A stretch of DNA of 64,000 nt from Streptomyces sp. NBC_00390 (GTDB lineage: Bacteria > Actinomycetota > Actinomycetes > Streptomycetales > Streptomycetaceae), in contig NZ_CP107945.1 of NCBI RefSeq assembly GCF_036057275.1, positions 4,526,001-4,590,000 of the forward strand, given 5' to 3'. Under the pieces are notes generated by a model, which did no database searches, was not told the origin of the DNA, and saw nothing but the letters and a program-made list of their open reading frames with translations. Shown here one piece after another: positions 26,411-34,546 of this stretch (positions within the stretch are counted from its first letter, which is position 1; the number at the start of each line of letters is the position of its first letter). Position numbers and translations under genes: made by a program.

Positions 26411-26816
26411 ACAGCAACCGTCAACGGCCCCTGCCCGGGCTCACCACGGCCCCGTGGTCCACCCGGTGGAAACCACGACGGGACAGCAACCGTCAACGGC
26501 CCCTGCCCGGGCTCACCACGGCCCCGTGGTCCACCCGGTGGAAACCACGACGGGACAGCAACCGTCAACGGCCCCTGCCCGGGCTCACCACGGCCCCGTC
26601 GTCCACCCGGTGGAAACCACGACGGGACAGCAACCGTCAACGGCCCCTGCCCGGGCTCACCACGGCCCCGTCGTCCACCCGGTGGAAACCACGACGGGAC
26701 AGCAACCGTCAACGGCCCCTGCCCGGGCTCACCACGGCCCCGTCGTCCACCCGGTGGAAACCACGACGGGACAGCAACCGTCAACGGCCCCTGCCCAGGC
26801 TCACCACGGCCCCGTC
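26411..26816. repeat. 72-bp minisatellite, five full units plus a partial sixth
   Basis: Each unit begins ACAGCAACCGTCAACGGCCC; starts are at 26,411, 26,483, 26,555, 26,627, 26,699 and 26,771, exactly 72 bp apart. Units differ by few bases (GTGG versus GTCG in the CCCGT-GTCC region). Each unit holds a TCCACC/GGTGGA dyad. The last, partial unit is the 3' end of nagA: bases 26,781-26,816 encode its last 11 residues and stop. Unit length divisible by three makes long open frames on both strands that are not genes. Confidence 0.95.
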
Positions 26817-27956
26817 AGTGTGGAGCCAGTGACCCCTGCGCATCACGCCCTTCAGAGTGAACTCCGCGTCGAGGACCACCAGGTCCGCGTCCTTGCCCGG
26901 CTCCAGCGACCCCACCCTGTCGTACATGCCCAGGAGCCTTGCCGGGTTGGCCGAGATGGCGCGGACGACGTCCTCGACCGGGAGGCGGTCGACGGTGACC
27001 GCGCGCTTGAAGGCGGTGTCGAGGGTGAGCGTGGACCCTGCGATCGAGCCGCCCTCCACCAGGCGCGCGACCCCGTCCCTGACCTCGACCTCGAGCGGGC
27101 CGAGTTCGTAGCGGCCGTCGCCGAAGCCCGCCGCGTCCATCGCGTCGGTGATGAACGCGACCCGGCCGGCGCCCGCGCGGTGGAAGGCGAGTTCGAGCGC
27201 GGCGGGGTGCAGATGGGTGCCGTCGTTGATCAGCTCGACGGTGATCCGCTCGTCCTCCAGCAGTGCCGCGATGGGGCCGGGCGCGCGGTGCCCGAGGGCG
27301 GGCATGGCGTTGAAGAGATGGGTCGCGACGGTCGCGCCCGCGTCGATGGCCTCGACGGTCTGCTCGTACGTCGCGTCCGTGTGCCCGATCGCGGCGATCA
27401 CGCCGTGCTCGGCGAGCAGCCGTACGGAGTCGATGCCGCCGGGCAGTTCGGTGGCGAGCGTGACCATCCTGGCCGTACCGCGGGCCGCGTCGATGAGCTT
27501 GCGCACATCGGCCGGGTCGGGGTCACGCAGCAGTTCCTCGCTGTGCGCGCCCTTGCGGCAGGGGGAGATGAACGGGCCCTCGAAGTGGATGCCGGCCAGA
27601 TCACCCTGCTCGACGAGTTCGGACAGGAAGCCGGCCCGGTGGGCCAGGAAGTCCATGTCGCCGGTGACGGTGGAGGCGACGAGGGTCGTGGTGCCGTGCT
27701 CGCGGTGGGTGCGGACGCCCCTCAACACGTCTTCGGCGGTGCCGGAGGTGAAGGAGGCGCCGCCGCCGCCGTGGTTGTGGAGGTCGACGAAGCCGGGCAC
27801 GACCCAGTGCCCGGACAGGTCGAGGACGGGGGCGTCGGCCGGTGCGGATCCGGCGATCCTCGTGCCTTCGACGACGACCCGTCCGTTCTCGACGGTCCCG
27901 GTCGGCAGGACCACCCGGGCGCCGGCGAGAACGGTGACTGTGGCGCGAGCGGCCAT
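26781..27956 (-). CDS. nagA: N-acetylglucosamine-6-phosphate deacetylase
   Basis: A 391-residue amidohydrolase that removes acetate from GlcNAc-6-P in the cytosol. Features are FVDLHNHGGGGASF near residue 56, HFEGPFISP near 125, GHTDATYEQ near 193, THLFNAMPAL near 214 and the catalytic Asp in ITDAMDAAG near 275. The ATG shares one base with the nagK stop (TGATG), so translation is coupled. The last 11 residues lie in the terminal copy of the 72-bp repeat. With nagK and an upstream dre box it matches the DasR-controlled nagKA operon. Confidence 0.94.
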   Translation of the reverse strand: MAARATVTVLAGARVVLPTGTVENGRVVVEGTRIAGSAPADAPVLDLSGHWVVPGFVDLHNHGGGGASFTSGTAEDVLRGVRTHREHGTTTLVASTVTGDMDFLAHRAGFLSELVEQGDLAGIHFEGPFISPCRKGAHSEELLRDPDPADVRKLIDAARGTARMVTLATELPGGIDSVRLLAEHGVIAAIGHTDATYEQTVEAIDAGATVATHLFNAMPALGHRAPGPIAALLEDERITVELINDGTHLHPAALELAFHRAGAGRVAFITDAMDAAGFGDGRYELGPLEVEVRDGVARLVEGGSIAGSTLTLDTAFKRAVTVDRLPVEDVVRAISANPARLLGMYDRVGSLEPGKDADLVVLDAEFTLKGVMRRGHWLHTDGAVVSLGRGR

Positions 27957-28888
27957 CAGGCGGATACCTCCGTGGCGAGTAGATCCCAGGCGAGCAGCCC
28001 TGCGCCCAGGCATCCGGCGGTGTCCCCGAGGGCCGCCGGGACGATGGCGGGCAGCTTCTGGAACGTCACACGTTCCTCGACCGCGGCCCGCAGGGGTGTG
28101 AACAAGGTTTCCCCTGCTTCGGCGAGACCGCCACCGATGATCAGAGTGCGGGGGTCCAGCAGGGTGAGCGCGGTGACCAGCCCGTCGGCGAGCGCGTCGA
28201 CCGCGTCCCGCCAGACCCGTACGGCCCGCGCGTCCCCGGACGCGACGGCCTTCGCGCAGTCGGCGGCGTCTGCTTCCGCGTCCCCGGACGCGGTGGCCCA
28301 GGCGCGGGTGACCGCGGCGGCCGAGGCGACGGTCTCCAGACAGCCGTGCTGGCCGCAGCCGCAGGCGGGGCCGCCGGGCCGGACGACGATGTGGCCGATC
28401 TCGCCCGCGCAGCCGTGCGCGCCGGCCTCGATGGCGCCCGCGATGCCGATGGCGCCGGCGATCCCGGTGCCGAGCGGTACGAACAGGAAGCGGTCGGTGC
28501 CCTTGCCGGCCCCGATACGGCCCTCGGCGAGCCCGCCGGTGCGTACGTCGTGTCCCAGCGCCACGGGTACTCCGCCGAGCCGCTCCGCGAGCAGGGCGCG
28601 CAGCGGTACGTCGCGCCAGCCGAGGTTCGCCGCGTAGACGGCGATGCCGTCCTCGGCGTCGACGATGCCGGGGACGGCGACTCCGGCGGCCTCCGCGGCG
28701 GCACCGAGGTGGGTGGTGCCGTAGGCGCGCAGATCGGTGGCGAATCCGAGGATGGACTCCACGACGGCGTCCGCGCCGCGGTCGCGCCCGGTGGCGCGCC
28801 GTGCCTCGTGCAGCAGTGTCCCGTCCGCCCCGACGAGGGCGGCCTTCATCCCGGTGCCGCCCACATCGAGGGCGATGACGTGTCTCAC
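27956..28888 (-). CDS. nagK: ROK-family N-acetylglucosamine kinase
   Basis: A 310-residue sugar kinase. The ATP motif is IALDVGGTGMKAAL near residue 5. The ROK signature GCAGEIGHIVVRPGGPACGCGQHGCLE (from about 168) contains the H-x9-C-x-C-x4-C zinc site, and LIIGGGLAEAG follows near 250. It phosphorylates free GlcNAc (or GalNAc) after transport by an ABC importer, giving the NagA substrate. Start is GTG at 28,888. It is translationally coupled to nagA. A DasR box 28 nt upstream indicates GlcNAc-responsive control. Confidence 0.9.
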   Translation of the reverse strand: MRHVIALDVGGTGMKAALVGADGTLLHEARRATGRDRGADAVVESILGFATDLRAYGTTHLGAAAEAAGVAVPGIVDAEDGIAVYAANLGWRDVPLRALLAERLGGVPVALGHDVRTGGLAEGRIGAGKGTDRFLFVPLGTGIAGAIGIAGAIEAGAHGCAGEIGHIVVRPGGPACGCGQHGCLETVASAAAVTRAWATASGDAEADAADCAKAVASGDARAVRVWRDAVDALADGLVTALTLLDPRTLIIGGGLAEAGETLFTPLRAAVEERVTFQKLPAIVPAALGDTAGCLGAGLLAWDLLATEVSA

Positions 28889-28915
28889 GAGGACAGTCTC
28901 GCGCGCCGGACCAGA

Positions 28916-28931
28916 AAAGGTCTAGTCCACT
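28916..28931. promoter_or_regulatory. DasR-responsive element (dre) upstream of nagKA
   Basis: AAAGGTCTAGTCCACT matches the dre consensus at 13 of 16 positions and shares GGTCTAGTCCAC with the msiK box at 8,834. It ends 28 nt before the nagK GTG, a repressing position. Confidence 0.82.
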
Positions 28932-29041
28932 GCCCGAGATTGTTGCCATGTCATACAAACGGCATACGAGCAGGAGGCCGTCCACATGGCCCGCCTCGGG
29001 ACGGGCCTGCGGCCTGGCCGTATGCGCTGAGGTGCCCTCCC

Positions 29042-29941
29042 TCAGGAGGCCGAAAGGATCACGCTGCGCGTCAGGTTGCGCGGGCGGTCCGGGTCGTGGC
29101 CCTTCGACTCCGCCAGCGTCACCGCGAGACGCTGCGCGCGGATCAGGTCCGCCAGCGGGTCCGCCTCCTGGCGGGCCACCAGGGTGCCGCCGGTCCGGGC
29201 GACATCACCGGCCAGCCCCTCCGGGAGCGCGCCGAAGACCCATGCGACACGGTTCGGGCCGGTGATCGAGATCGGGCCGTGGCGGTACTCCATCGCGGGG
29301 TACGACTCCGTCCATGCGCCCGCCGCCTCGCGCAGTTTCAGGCCCGCCTCCAGCGCCAGCCCGTATGTCCAGCCGCGGCCCAGGAAGGTCCACTGCTCGG
29401 CCGCCACGACCGCTTCCGGGAGCGGCTCCGTGATCGCCAGCTCGGCGTCGACCGCGGCGTCGGCCAGCGGCTTGACACCCGGCAGCTCGCCGAGGCCGGC
29501 CCGCAGGAACGCCAGCGCCGTGGTGGCGAACCTGGTCTGGACGACCGACTCCTCGTCCGCCCAGTCCAGCACTGCGACCGCGTCCGCCGCGTCCCTCACC
29601 GGCGTCCTCGGGCCGGCCGTCAGCGCGAGTGTGGGCACCGTGCCCCGCAGCTTCGCCAGCAGGTCCAGGACCTCGGTCGTCGTACCGGACCGGGTGATCG
29701 CGACCACCCGGTCGTAGGCGCGGCCCGCCGGGAACTCGGAGGAGGCGAACGCGTCGGTCTCGCCGAGTCCGCCCGCCTCGCGCAGTGCTGCATATGCAAT
29801 TGCCATGTGCCAAGACGTCCCGCAGCCGATGACGGCGACACGCTCACCCGGCCGCGGCAGACCCTCGAAGGCTGCGGCCGCCTCGGCCGCTCGGCGCCAG
29901 CAGGCGGGCTGGGTGGCTATCTCGGCTGCAGTACGGGACAT
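29042..29941 (-). CDS. SIS-domain sugar-phosphate isomerase/deaminase (GlmS-/AgaS-like)
   Basis: A 299-residue protein made of two SIS domains and no glutaminase domain. It has VAVIGCGTSWHMAIAYAAL near residue 35, VVAITRSGTTTEVLDLLAKL near 78-97 and SYPAMEYRHGPISI near 220, all features of the GlmS isomerase half and of AgaS-type galactosamine-6-P deaminases. Without a glutaminase domain it probably deaminates or isomerises an amino-sugar phosphate instead of making GlcN-6-P from glutamine. It is divergent from the sugar-binding lipoprotein gene and shares a dre-containing promoter region with it. Confidence 0.83.
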   Translation of the reverse strand: MSRTAAEIATQPACWRRAAEAAAAFEGLPRPGERVAVIGCGTSWHMAIAYAALREAGGLGETDAFASSEFPAGRAYDRVVAITRSGTTTEVLDLLAKLRGTVPTLALTAGPRTPVRDAADAVAVLDWADEESVVQTRFATTALAFLRAGLGELPGVKPLADAAVDAELAITEPLPEAVVAAEQWTFLGRGWTYGLALEAGLKLREAAGAWTESYPAMEYRHGPISITGPNRVAWVFGALPEGLAGDVARTGGTLVARQEADPLADLIRAQRLAVTLAESKGHDPDRPRNLTRSVILSAS

Positions 29942-30044
29942 GCGGGACGGCTCCTTGCAACGTGCGGTGACGGCGTCATGTGCCTCGGCAGCGGCCTACC
30001 CACTCCGTGCCCGGACGTGCGGGTGTTGCGAAAGTGATACCAGC

Positions 30045-30060
30045 AGTGGTGTAGACCTCA
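30045..30060. promoter_or_regulatory. DasR-responsive element (dre) between the SIS and binding-protein genes
   Basis: AGTGGTGTAGACCTCA matches the dre consensus at 13 of 16 positions. It lies in the divergent promoter region, 104 nt from the SIS gene start and 116 nt from the lipoprotein start, so it could control both. Confidence 0.75.
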
Positions 30061-30126
30061 TGGCCCCGATGGGGGAATCATCGCTCATCTCACAGCGCGT
30101 CACGGGGGGCGACTGGAGTGTAAGGG

Positions 30127-30149
30127 CATCCGGACATCCGGGCATCCGG
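30127..30149 (+). repeat. Three CATCCGG direct repeats with 8-bp period
   Basis: CATCCGG occurs at 30,127, 30,135 and 30,143, just upstream of the binding-protein start. It may be an operator for another regulator or a simple slippage product. Confidence 0.5.
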
Positions 30150-30175
30150 ACAACGACAGAGGGTGGGGAAGAGCT

Positions 30176-31456
30176 GTGCACCGGCGCTTCTTGGGTCTTG
30201 CCGCGGCCGCCGCGGCACTTGCGATGACGGTCTCGCTCACGGGCTGCGGCGGCGGCTCCGAGGGCGGCCCCGGTGACGTCACCCTCAAACTGGTGGCCGC
30301 GGACTACGACGTGGCGGGCGGCGGGAGCAGCAAGAACTACTGGGCCGATCTGACGGCCGCGTTCACCGCGCAGAACCCCGGCATCACGGTCGAGGTCCAG
30401 GTCGAGTCCTGGAACGACGTCGACCGCAAGGTCGCCGAGATGGTCAAGGCGGGGCACGCCCCCGACATCGCCCAGATCGGCGCCTACGCCGACTACGCCG
30501 CGGCCGACAAGCTCTACTCCGCCGACCAGCTGCTCACCATCCCCGTGCAGTCCAACTTCCTCGGCCCGCTGGTGGACGCCGGCGAGCACAAGCGTGTCCA
30601 GTACGGGCTGCCGTTCGTCGCCTCCACCCGCCTGCTCTTCTACAACAAGGAGCTCTTCGCCGAGGCCGGGATCGAGGAGGGCCCCAGGACTTGGGACGAC
30701 CTCCGCGCCGACGCGCAGAAGCTCAAGCAGAGCACGGAGGTGAAGTACCCCTTCGCGCTGCCGCTCGGGCCGGAGGAGGCCCAGGCCGAGAGCATGATGT
30801 GGCTGCTCAGTGGTGGCAGTGACGGTTACACGGACGCCGCGGGCAACTACACGATCGACTCGCAGCAGAACATCGAGACGTTCGATTGGCTGAAGACCAA
30901 CCTGGTCGGCGGGAAGCTGACGGGGCCGGTGCCGCCCGCGAAGCTCAACCGCAAGGACGCGTTCGCGGCGTTCACGCGGGGCGAGGTCGGCATGCTCAAC
31001 GGCCACCCGTCCCTGATGCAGGCCGCGGCGAAGGAGGGCATCGACGTCGGCATGGTTCCCCTGCCCGGCCGCACCGGCAAGGCGAAGGCGACGATGGGCG
31101 TGGCCGACTGGATCATGGGCTTCAAGCAGAACGGCCACAAGGCCGAGATCGGCAAGTTCCTCGACTTCCTCTTCAGCGACAAGAACGTCCTCGACTTCGC
31201 GGGTCAGAACGGCCTGCTGCCGGTGACGGTCTCCGCCTCCGAGGCGATGGAGCGTGACCCCGAGCACAAGGATCTCCGTACGTTCCTCCAGGAACTGCCG
31301 GCCTCGATGCTGCCGCCGGTCGGCAAGACGTCGTGGGCCGCGGTCAGCGAGAGCATCAAGAAGAACGTCGGCGAGGCGGTCGAGCCCGGCGGCAGCCCGG
31401 CGGCGGTCCTGGGCCGTATAAGCCTCGAGGCGAAGGAAGCAGAACTGGCGGAGTAG
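30176..31456 (+). CDS. Sugar ABC transporter substrate-binding lipoprotein, orphan
   Basis: A 426-residue family 1 solute-binding protein. Its signal peptide ends in the lipobox VSLTGC (Cys near residue 24). The mature part has the maltose-binding-like pattern YWADLTAAFTAQNPGITVEV near 55, the VKAGHAPDIAQIG segment near 96, and FVASTRLLFYNKELFAEAGI near 143-162. No permease genes follow; a DUF3263 gene does. The import channel must be encoded elsewhere and the ATPase is presumably MsiK. The dre box and the nagKA neighbourhood suggest an amino-sugar ligand. GTG start at 30,176 follows GGGGAAGAG. Confidence 0.88.
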   Translation: MHRRFLGLAAAAAALAMTVSLTGCGGGSEGGPGDVTLKLVAADYDVAGGGSSKNYWADLTAAFTAQNPGITVEVQVESWNDVDRKVAEMVKAGHAPDIAQIGAYADYAAADKLYSADQLLTIPVQSNFLGPLVDAGEHKRVQYGLPFVASTRLLFYNKELFAEAGIEEGPRTWDDLRADAQKLKQSTEVKYPFALPLGPEEAQAESMMWLLSGGSDGYTDAAGNYTIDSQQNIETFDWLKTNLVGGKLTGPVPPAKLNRKDAFAAFTRGEVGMLNGHPSLMQAAAKEGIDVGMVPLPGRTGKAKATMGVADWIMGFKQNGHKAEIGKFLDFLFSDKNVLDFAGQNGLLPVTVSASEAMERDPEHKDLRTFLQELPASMLPPVGKTSWAAVSESIKKNVGEAVEPGGSPAAVLGRISLEAKEAELAE

Positions 31457-31522
31457 TCACCCGCGGGGCATTGCGGAAGGGGCGGCGCCCACTCGTCGGT
31501 GGGCGTCGATAGGTTGGATCGT

Positions 31523-31759
31523 ATGACCGACGACCAGGCGCTTTCGGAGCGTGAGCGGGCCGTTCTCGCCATGGAGCAGCGCTCCTGGAGCGGGCCAGGG
31601 GCCAAGGAGCGGGCGATAAGGGAGCAGCTCGGCATCTCCCCGGTGCGCTACTACCAGCTCCTCAACGCGCTCCTCGACGACGAGCGCGCGCTGGCGCACG
31701 ACCCCGTTACCGTCAACCGGCTGCGCCGTGTGAGGGACGCCAGGAGAAGTCGCCGATAG
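31523..31759 (+). CDS. DUF3263 family small protein
   Basis: A 78-residue protein with LSERERAVLAMEQRSWSGPGAKERAIREQLGISPVRYYQLLN spanning most of it, a helix-turn-helix-like arrangement characteristic of the actinobacterial DUF3263 family. The function is unknown; a small DNA-binding role is plausible. The ATG at 31,523 is preceded at 7 nt by TAGGTT, so it is probably leaderless. otsB starts 9 nt after its stop but seems to have its own -10. Confidence 0.8.
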   Translation: MTDDQALSERERAVLAMEQRSWSGPGAKERAIREQLGISPVRYYQLLNALLDDERALAHDPVTVNRLRRVRDARRSRR

Positions 31760-31768
31760 GGTCGGTAC

Positions 31769-32629
31769 ATGGGCTCCCCGTACGCGCACCCCCTGCCGAC
31801 GCCGTCCACTCCCGCGGGCCGTGACGGTCTGGCGGCTCTCCTCGCCCGGCCCTCAGGGGCCGTCGTCGCCCTCGACTTCGACGGCACCCTCGCCGAGATC
31901 GTGCCCGACCCCGAACAGGCCCGCGCCCACCCCGGCGCCGCCCCCGCGATCGCCGCGCTCGCGCCGCGGGTCGCCTCCGTCGCCGTGATCACCGGCAGAC
32001 CCGCCGGTGTCGCGGTGCGCTACGGCGGCTTCGCCGGTGTGCCGGGCCTGGACCACCTCGTCGTCCTCGGCCACTACGGCGCCGAGCGCTGGGACGCGGT
32101 CAGCGGCACCGTCCAGGCCCCCGCCCCGCACCCGGGTGTCGCAGCCGCCCGCGCCGAACTGCCGGGTGTCCTCGACGGGGCCGGGGTCTGGGAGGGCACC
32201 TGGGTCGAGGAGAAGGGCCGTGCCGTCGCGGTCCACACGCGCCGCGCCACCGACCCCCAGGCCGCCTTCGACGCCCTGCGCGAACCGCTCGCGGCGCTCG
32301 CTGCCCGCCACGGCCTGATCCTGGAGCCGGGCCGCATGGTCCTGGAGCTGCGCCCGCCCGGCATGGACAAGGGCAAGGCCCTGTCGGACTACGTACGCGA
32401 GGTGAACGCCGAGTCCGTGCTGTACGCGGGCGACGACCTGGGTGACCTCCCTGCGTTCGGCGCGGTCGAGAAGCTCCGCTCGGACGGTGTGCCGGGGCTG
32501 CTGGTCTGCAGCGGCAGCAACGAGGTGACGGAGCTCGCGGACCGCGCGGACCTGCTGGTGCCGGGGCCGGCGGCGGTGGTGGAGTTCCTGGCGAATCTTG
32601 CGCAGCACCTGCCAGGTCCGCAGGTGTGA
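31769..32629 (+). CDS. otsB: Trehalose-6-phosphate phosphatase
   Basis: A 286-residue HAD-superfamily phosphatase that converts trehalose 6-phosphate to trehalose. The nucleophile motif is ALDFDGTLAEI near residue 34, followed by VITGRP near 74, GHYGAERW near 101, the cap region, PPGMDKGKAL near 200 and the acidic YAGDDLGDLPAF near 219. TAGGGT ends 6 nt before the ATG, so the transcript is probably leaderless. It converges with otsA across a 450-bp repeat-rich spacer, so the two genes are not an operon here. Confidence 0.93.
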   Translation: MGSPYAHPLPTPSTPAGRDGLAALLARPSGAVVALDFDGTLAEIVPDPEQARAHPGAAPAIAALAPRVASVAVITGRPAGVAVRYGGFAGVPGLDHLVVLGHYGAERWDAVSGTVQAPAPHPGVAAARAELPGVLDGAGVWEGTWVEEKGRAVAVHTRRATDPQAAFDALREPLAALAARHGLILEPGRMVLELRPPGMDKGKALSDYVREVNAESVLYAGDDLGDLPAFGAVEKLRSDGVPGLLVCSGSNEVTELADRADLLVPGPAAVVEFLANLAQHLPGPQV

Positions 32630-32729
32630 GGGCCGTGGGGGAGGGCGGGTTCTCCCCCACCCCGCCCTCTCCCACGGCCTGGCGGCCGTGGCAGGTACCC
32701 CAATCCCGAACCATGGGCTTCGCCCCTGA

Positions 32730-32757
32730 CCCCGGAACGCCCTTCAGGCGTTCGGGG
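32730..32757. terminator. Hairpin downstream of otsB
   Basis: GAACGCC and GGCGTTC pair around CTTCA, extended by CCCC/GGGG across one bulged G. It lies 100 nt beyond the otsB stop. Confidence 0.5.
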
Positions 32758-32944
32758 ATCCTCCCCGCCGGGCATCTCCAGCCCGGCCGGCGATCGAGGA
32801 CACGGCCGGAGGCCGTACCCGGGGGTCCGTGGCTGCCCCCGGTTACGGGAAGGCGCGGGTGAGGGAAAGCCCCCGCAGGGGGCCGGGCCTGCGTCGCCGC
32901 GCCGGTCCGCGCAGACCCGGAACCGGCGCAACGCCGGAACCAGC

Positions 32945-33060
32945 GCGGCCTCGGAGCCGGTACACCCGGAACCGGCGCGGCCTCGGAGCCGGTACACCCG
33001 GAACCGGCGCGGCCTCGGAGCCGGTACACCCGGAACCGGTGCGGCCTCGGAGCCCGCGCG
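32945..33060. repeat. 32-bp tandem repeat, about four units
   Basis: The motif GCGGCCTCGGAGCC recurs at 32,945, 32,977, 33,009 and 33,041, exactly 32 bp apart, with CCGGTACACCCGGAACCG between copies. The fourth unit has decayed. The array ends about 20 nt before the otsA stop codon. Confidence 0.9.
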
Positions 33061-33078
33061 GCCCCGGAACCGGCGCGC

Positions 33079-34479
33079 CTACGCGTCCTTGGCGCGCAGG
33101 GCCTCCAACTGGTCGAGGAACCACTGCTTCGGTGGCAGCGCCGTCGCCGCCGCCGCCAGGCGCTTGGTGCGTTCGGCCCGCTCCGCCTCCGGCATGCTCA
33201 GCGCCTCGTGCAGCGCGGCCGCAGTGCCGCTCACGTCGTACGGGTTGACCGAGAGCGCGTCGTCGCCGAGCTCCGCGTGCGCGCCCGCCTCCCGTGACAG
33301 CACCAGCGCGCAGCCGTGGTCGGACACGACGGGGACCTCCTTGGCGACCAGGTTCATCCCGTCCCTGATGGGGTTGACCAGTGCCACGTCCGCCATCCGG
33401 TACGCGGCCAGCGAGCGCGCGAAGTCGTCCTTGACGTGCACGACGACCGGAGTCCAGCCGTCCGTCCCGTACCGCGCGTTGATCTCGTCCGCGACCCGGG
33501 AGACCTCCGCCGTGTACTCCCGGTAGACCGCGAGATCCTGGCGCGAGGGGTAGGCGAGCGCGATGTGCACGACCCGCTCCCGCCACTCGGGGTGTTCCTC
33601 CAGCAGCTCCCGGTAGGCCAGGAGCCCCCGCACGATGTTCTTGGACAGCTCGGTCCGGTCGACCCGGACGATCGTCCTGCGGCCCTCGCCGATCTGCTCC
33701 CGCAGTTGTTCCATGCGCTCCGCCACATCGGGCCGGTGCGCGCGCTCACGCAGGAAGTCCGCGTCGGCGCCGAGTCCGTGCACACCTGTCCGCGTGGTGC
33801 CGGTGCCGCCGACCACCTGCTCGCAGCAGCCGGCGAAGGCGTCCGCCCACCGCCGGGTCAGGAACGCCAGCCGGTCCGCGCCCAGCATCCCGCGCAGCAG
33901 CTGTTCCGCGATGTCGTCCGGCAGCAGCCTGAAGTACTCCGCCGGCGCCCATGGTGTGTGCGAGAAGTGCCCGATCCGCAGGTCGGGGCGGAGTTCGCGG
34001 AGCATGCCGGGCACCAGGGCCAGGTGGTAGTCCTGCACCAGCACGGCCGCGCCGTCGGCGGCCCGCTGCGCCAGCGCCTCGGCGAACGCCTTGTTGTACG
34101 CCTCGTACGCAGCCCACTGCCGCCGGAACTCCTTGTCGAAGACCGGCTCCAGCGGGGTCTGGTACAGCATGTGGTGCACGAACCACAGCACCGAATTCGC
34201 GATGCCGTTGTACGCGTCGGAGTGGACGGCCGCGTCGATGTCGAGCATCAGTACACCCGGCTCGCCGACCCCGCGCCGGACCGCCTCGCGGTCGCCGTCG
34301 CTCAGGGCCGCGCACACCCACAGGGACTGTGCGCCGGATCCGATGGCCGACAGGCCGGAGACCAGGCCGCCGCCCCCGCGGCGGGCGTCGAGCTCTCCGT
34401 CCTCGTTCACCGTGTACGAGACCGGGCCGCGGTTGGAAGCGACCAGGATCTGGGCAGCGTGTTCACGCTCGGAGACCAT
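33079..34479 (-). CDS. otsA: Trehalose-6-phosphate synthase (GT20)
   Basis: A 466-residue retaining glycosyltransferase that joins UDP-(or GDP-)glucose to glucose 6-phosphate. Motifs in order: VASNRGPVSY near residue 13, GGGGLVSGL near 36, YNGIANSVLWFVHHMLYQ near 89, VQDYHLALVPGMLRE near 147, GHFSHTPWAPAEYFRLLP near 169, RVDRTELSKNI near 270, and DVALVNPIRDGMNLVAKE near 370. All expected catalytic stretches are present. Together with otsB it gives the OtsAB trehalose route, osmoprotectant and spore reserve. Confidence 0.92.
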   Translation of the reverse strand: MVSEREHAAQILVASNRGPVSYTVNEDGELDARRGGGGLVSGLSAIGSGAQSLWVCAALSDGDREAVRRGVGEPGVLMLDIDAAVHSDAYNGIANSVLWFVHHMLYQTPLEPVFDKEFRRQWAAYEAYNKAFAEALAQRAADGAAVLVQDYHLALVPGMLRELRPDLRIGHFSHTPWAPAEYFRLLPDDIAEQLLRGMLGADRLAFLTRRWADAFAGCCEQVVGGTGTTRTGVHGLGADADFLRERAHRPDVAERMEQLREQIGEGRRTIVRVDRTELSKNIVRGLLAYRELLEEHPEWRERVVHIALAYPSRQDLAVYREYTAEVSRVADEINARYGTDGWTPVVVHVKDDFARSLAAYRMADVALVNPIRDGMNLVAKEVPVVSDHGCALVLSREAGAHAELGDDALSVNPYDVSGTAAALHEALSMPEAERAERTKRLAAAATALPPKQWFLDQLEALRAKDA

Positions 34480-34546
34480 GTGGCGAACCTAGCCCGTCCC
34501 GGGAAGCCTCAAACGTGCGTACGGTCTCACCGCGCCGGATCCGGTC

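Larger units (their letters stand above)
32630..33078. other. Noncoding convergent spacer between otsB and otsA
   Basis: 449 bases without a credible gene. It holds a hairpin at 32,730-32,757, GC-rich low-complexity DNA, and the 32-bp tandem repeats that reach almost to the otsA stop. Confidence 0.6.

Noticed and set aside
26411..26816. CRISPR array
   Set aside because: The 72-bp units are contiguous and have no unique spacers; no cas genes are present. The 32-bp repeats at 32,945 are rejected for the same reason.
26305..28637. Long repetitive open frames across the 72-bp array on both strands
   Set aside because: The unit length is a multiple of three, so any frame free of stops stays open. 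The frames have no start signals and run through nagA on the opposite strand.
29042..29941. Full glucosamine-6-phosphate synthase (GlmS)
   Set aside because: The protein has only the two SIS domains; the N-terminal glutaminase with its catalytic Cys is missing.
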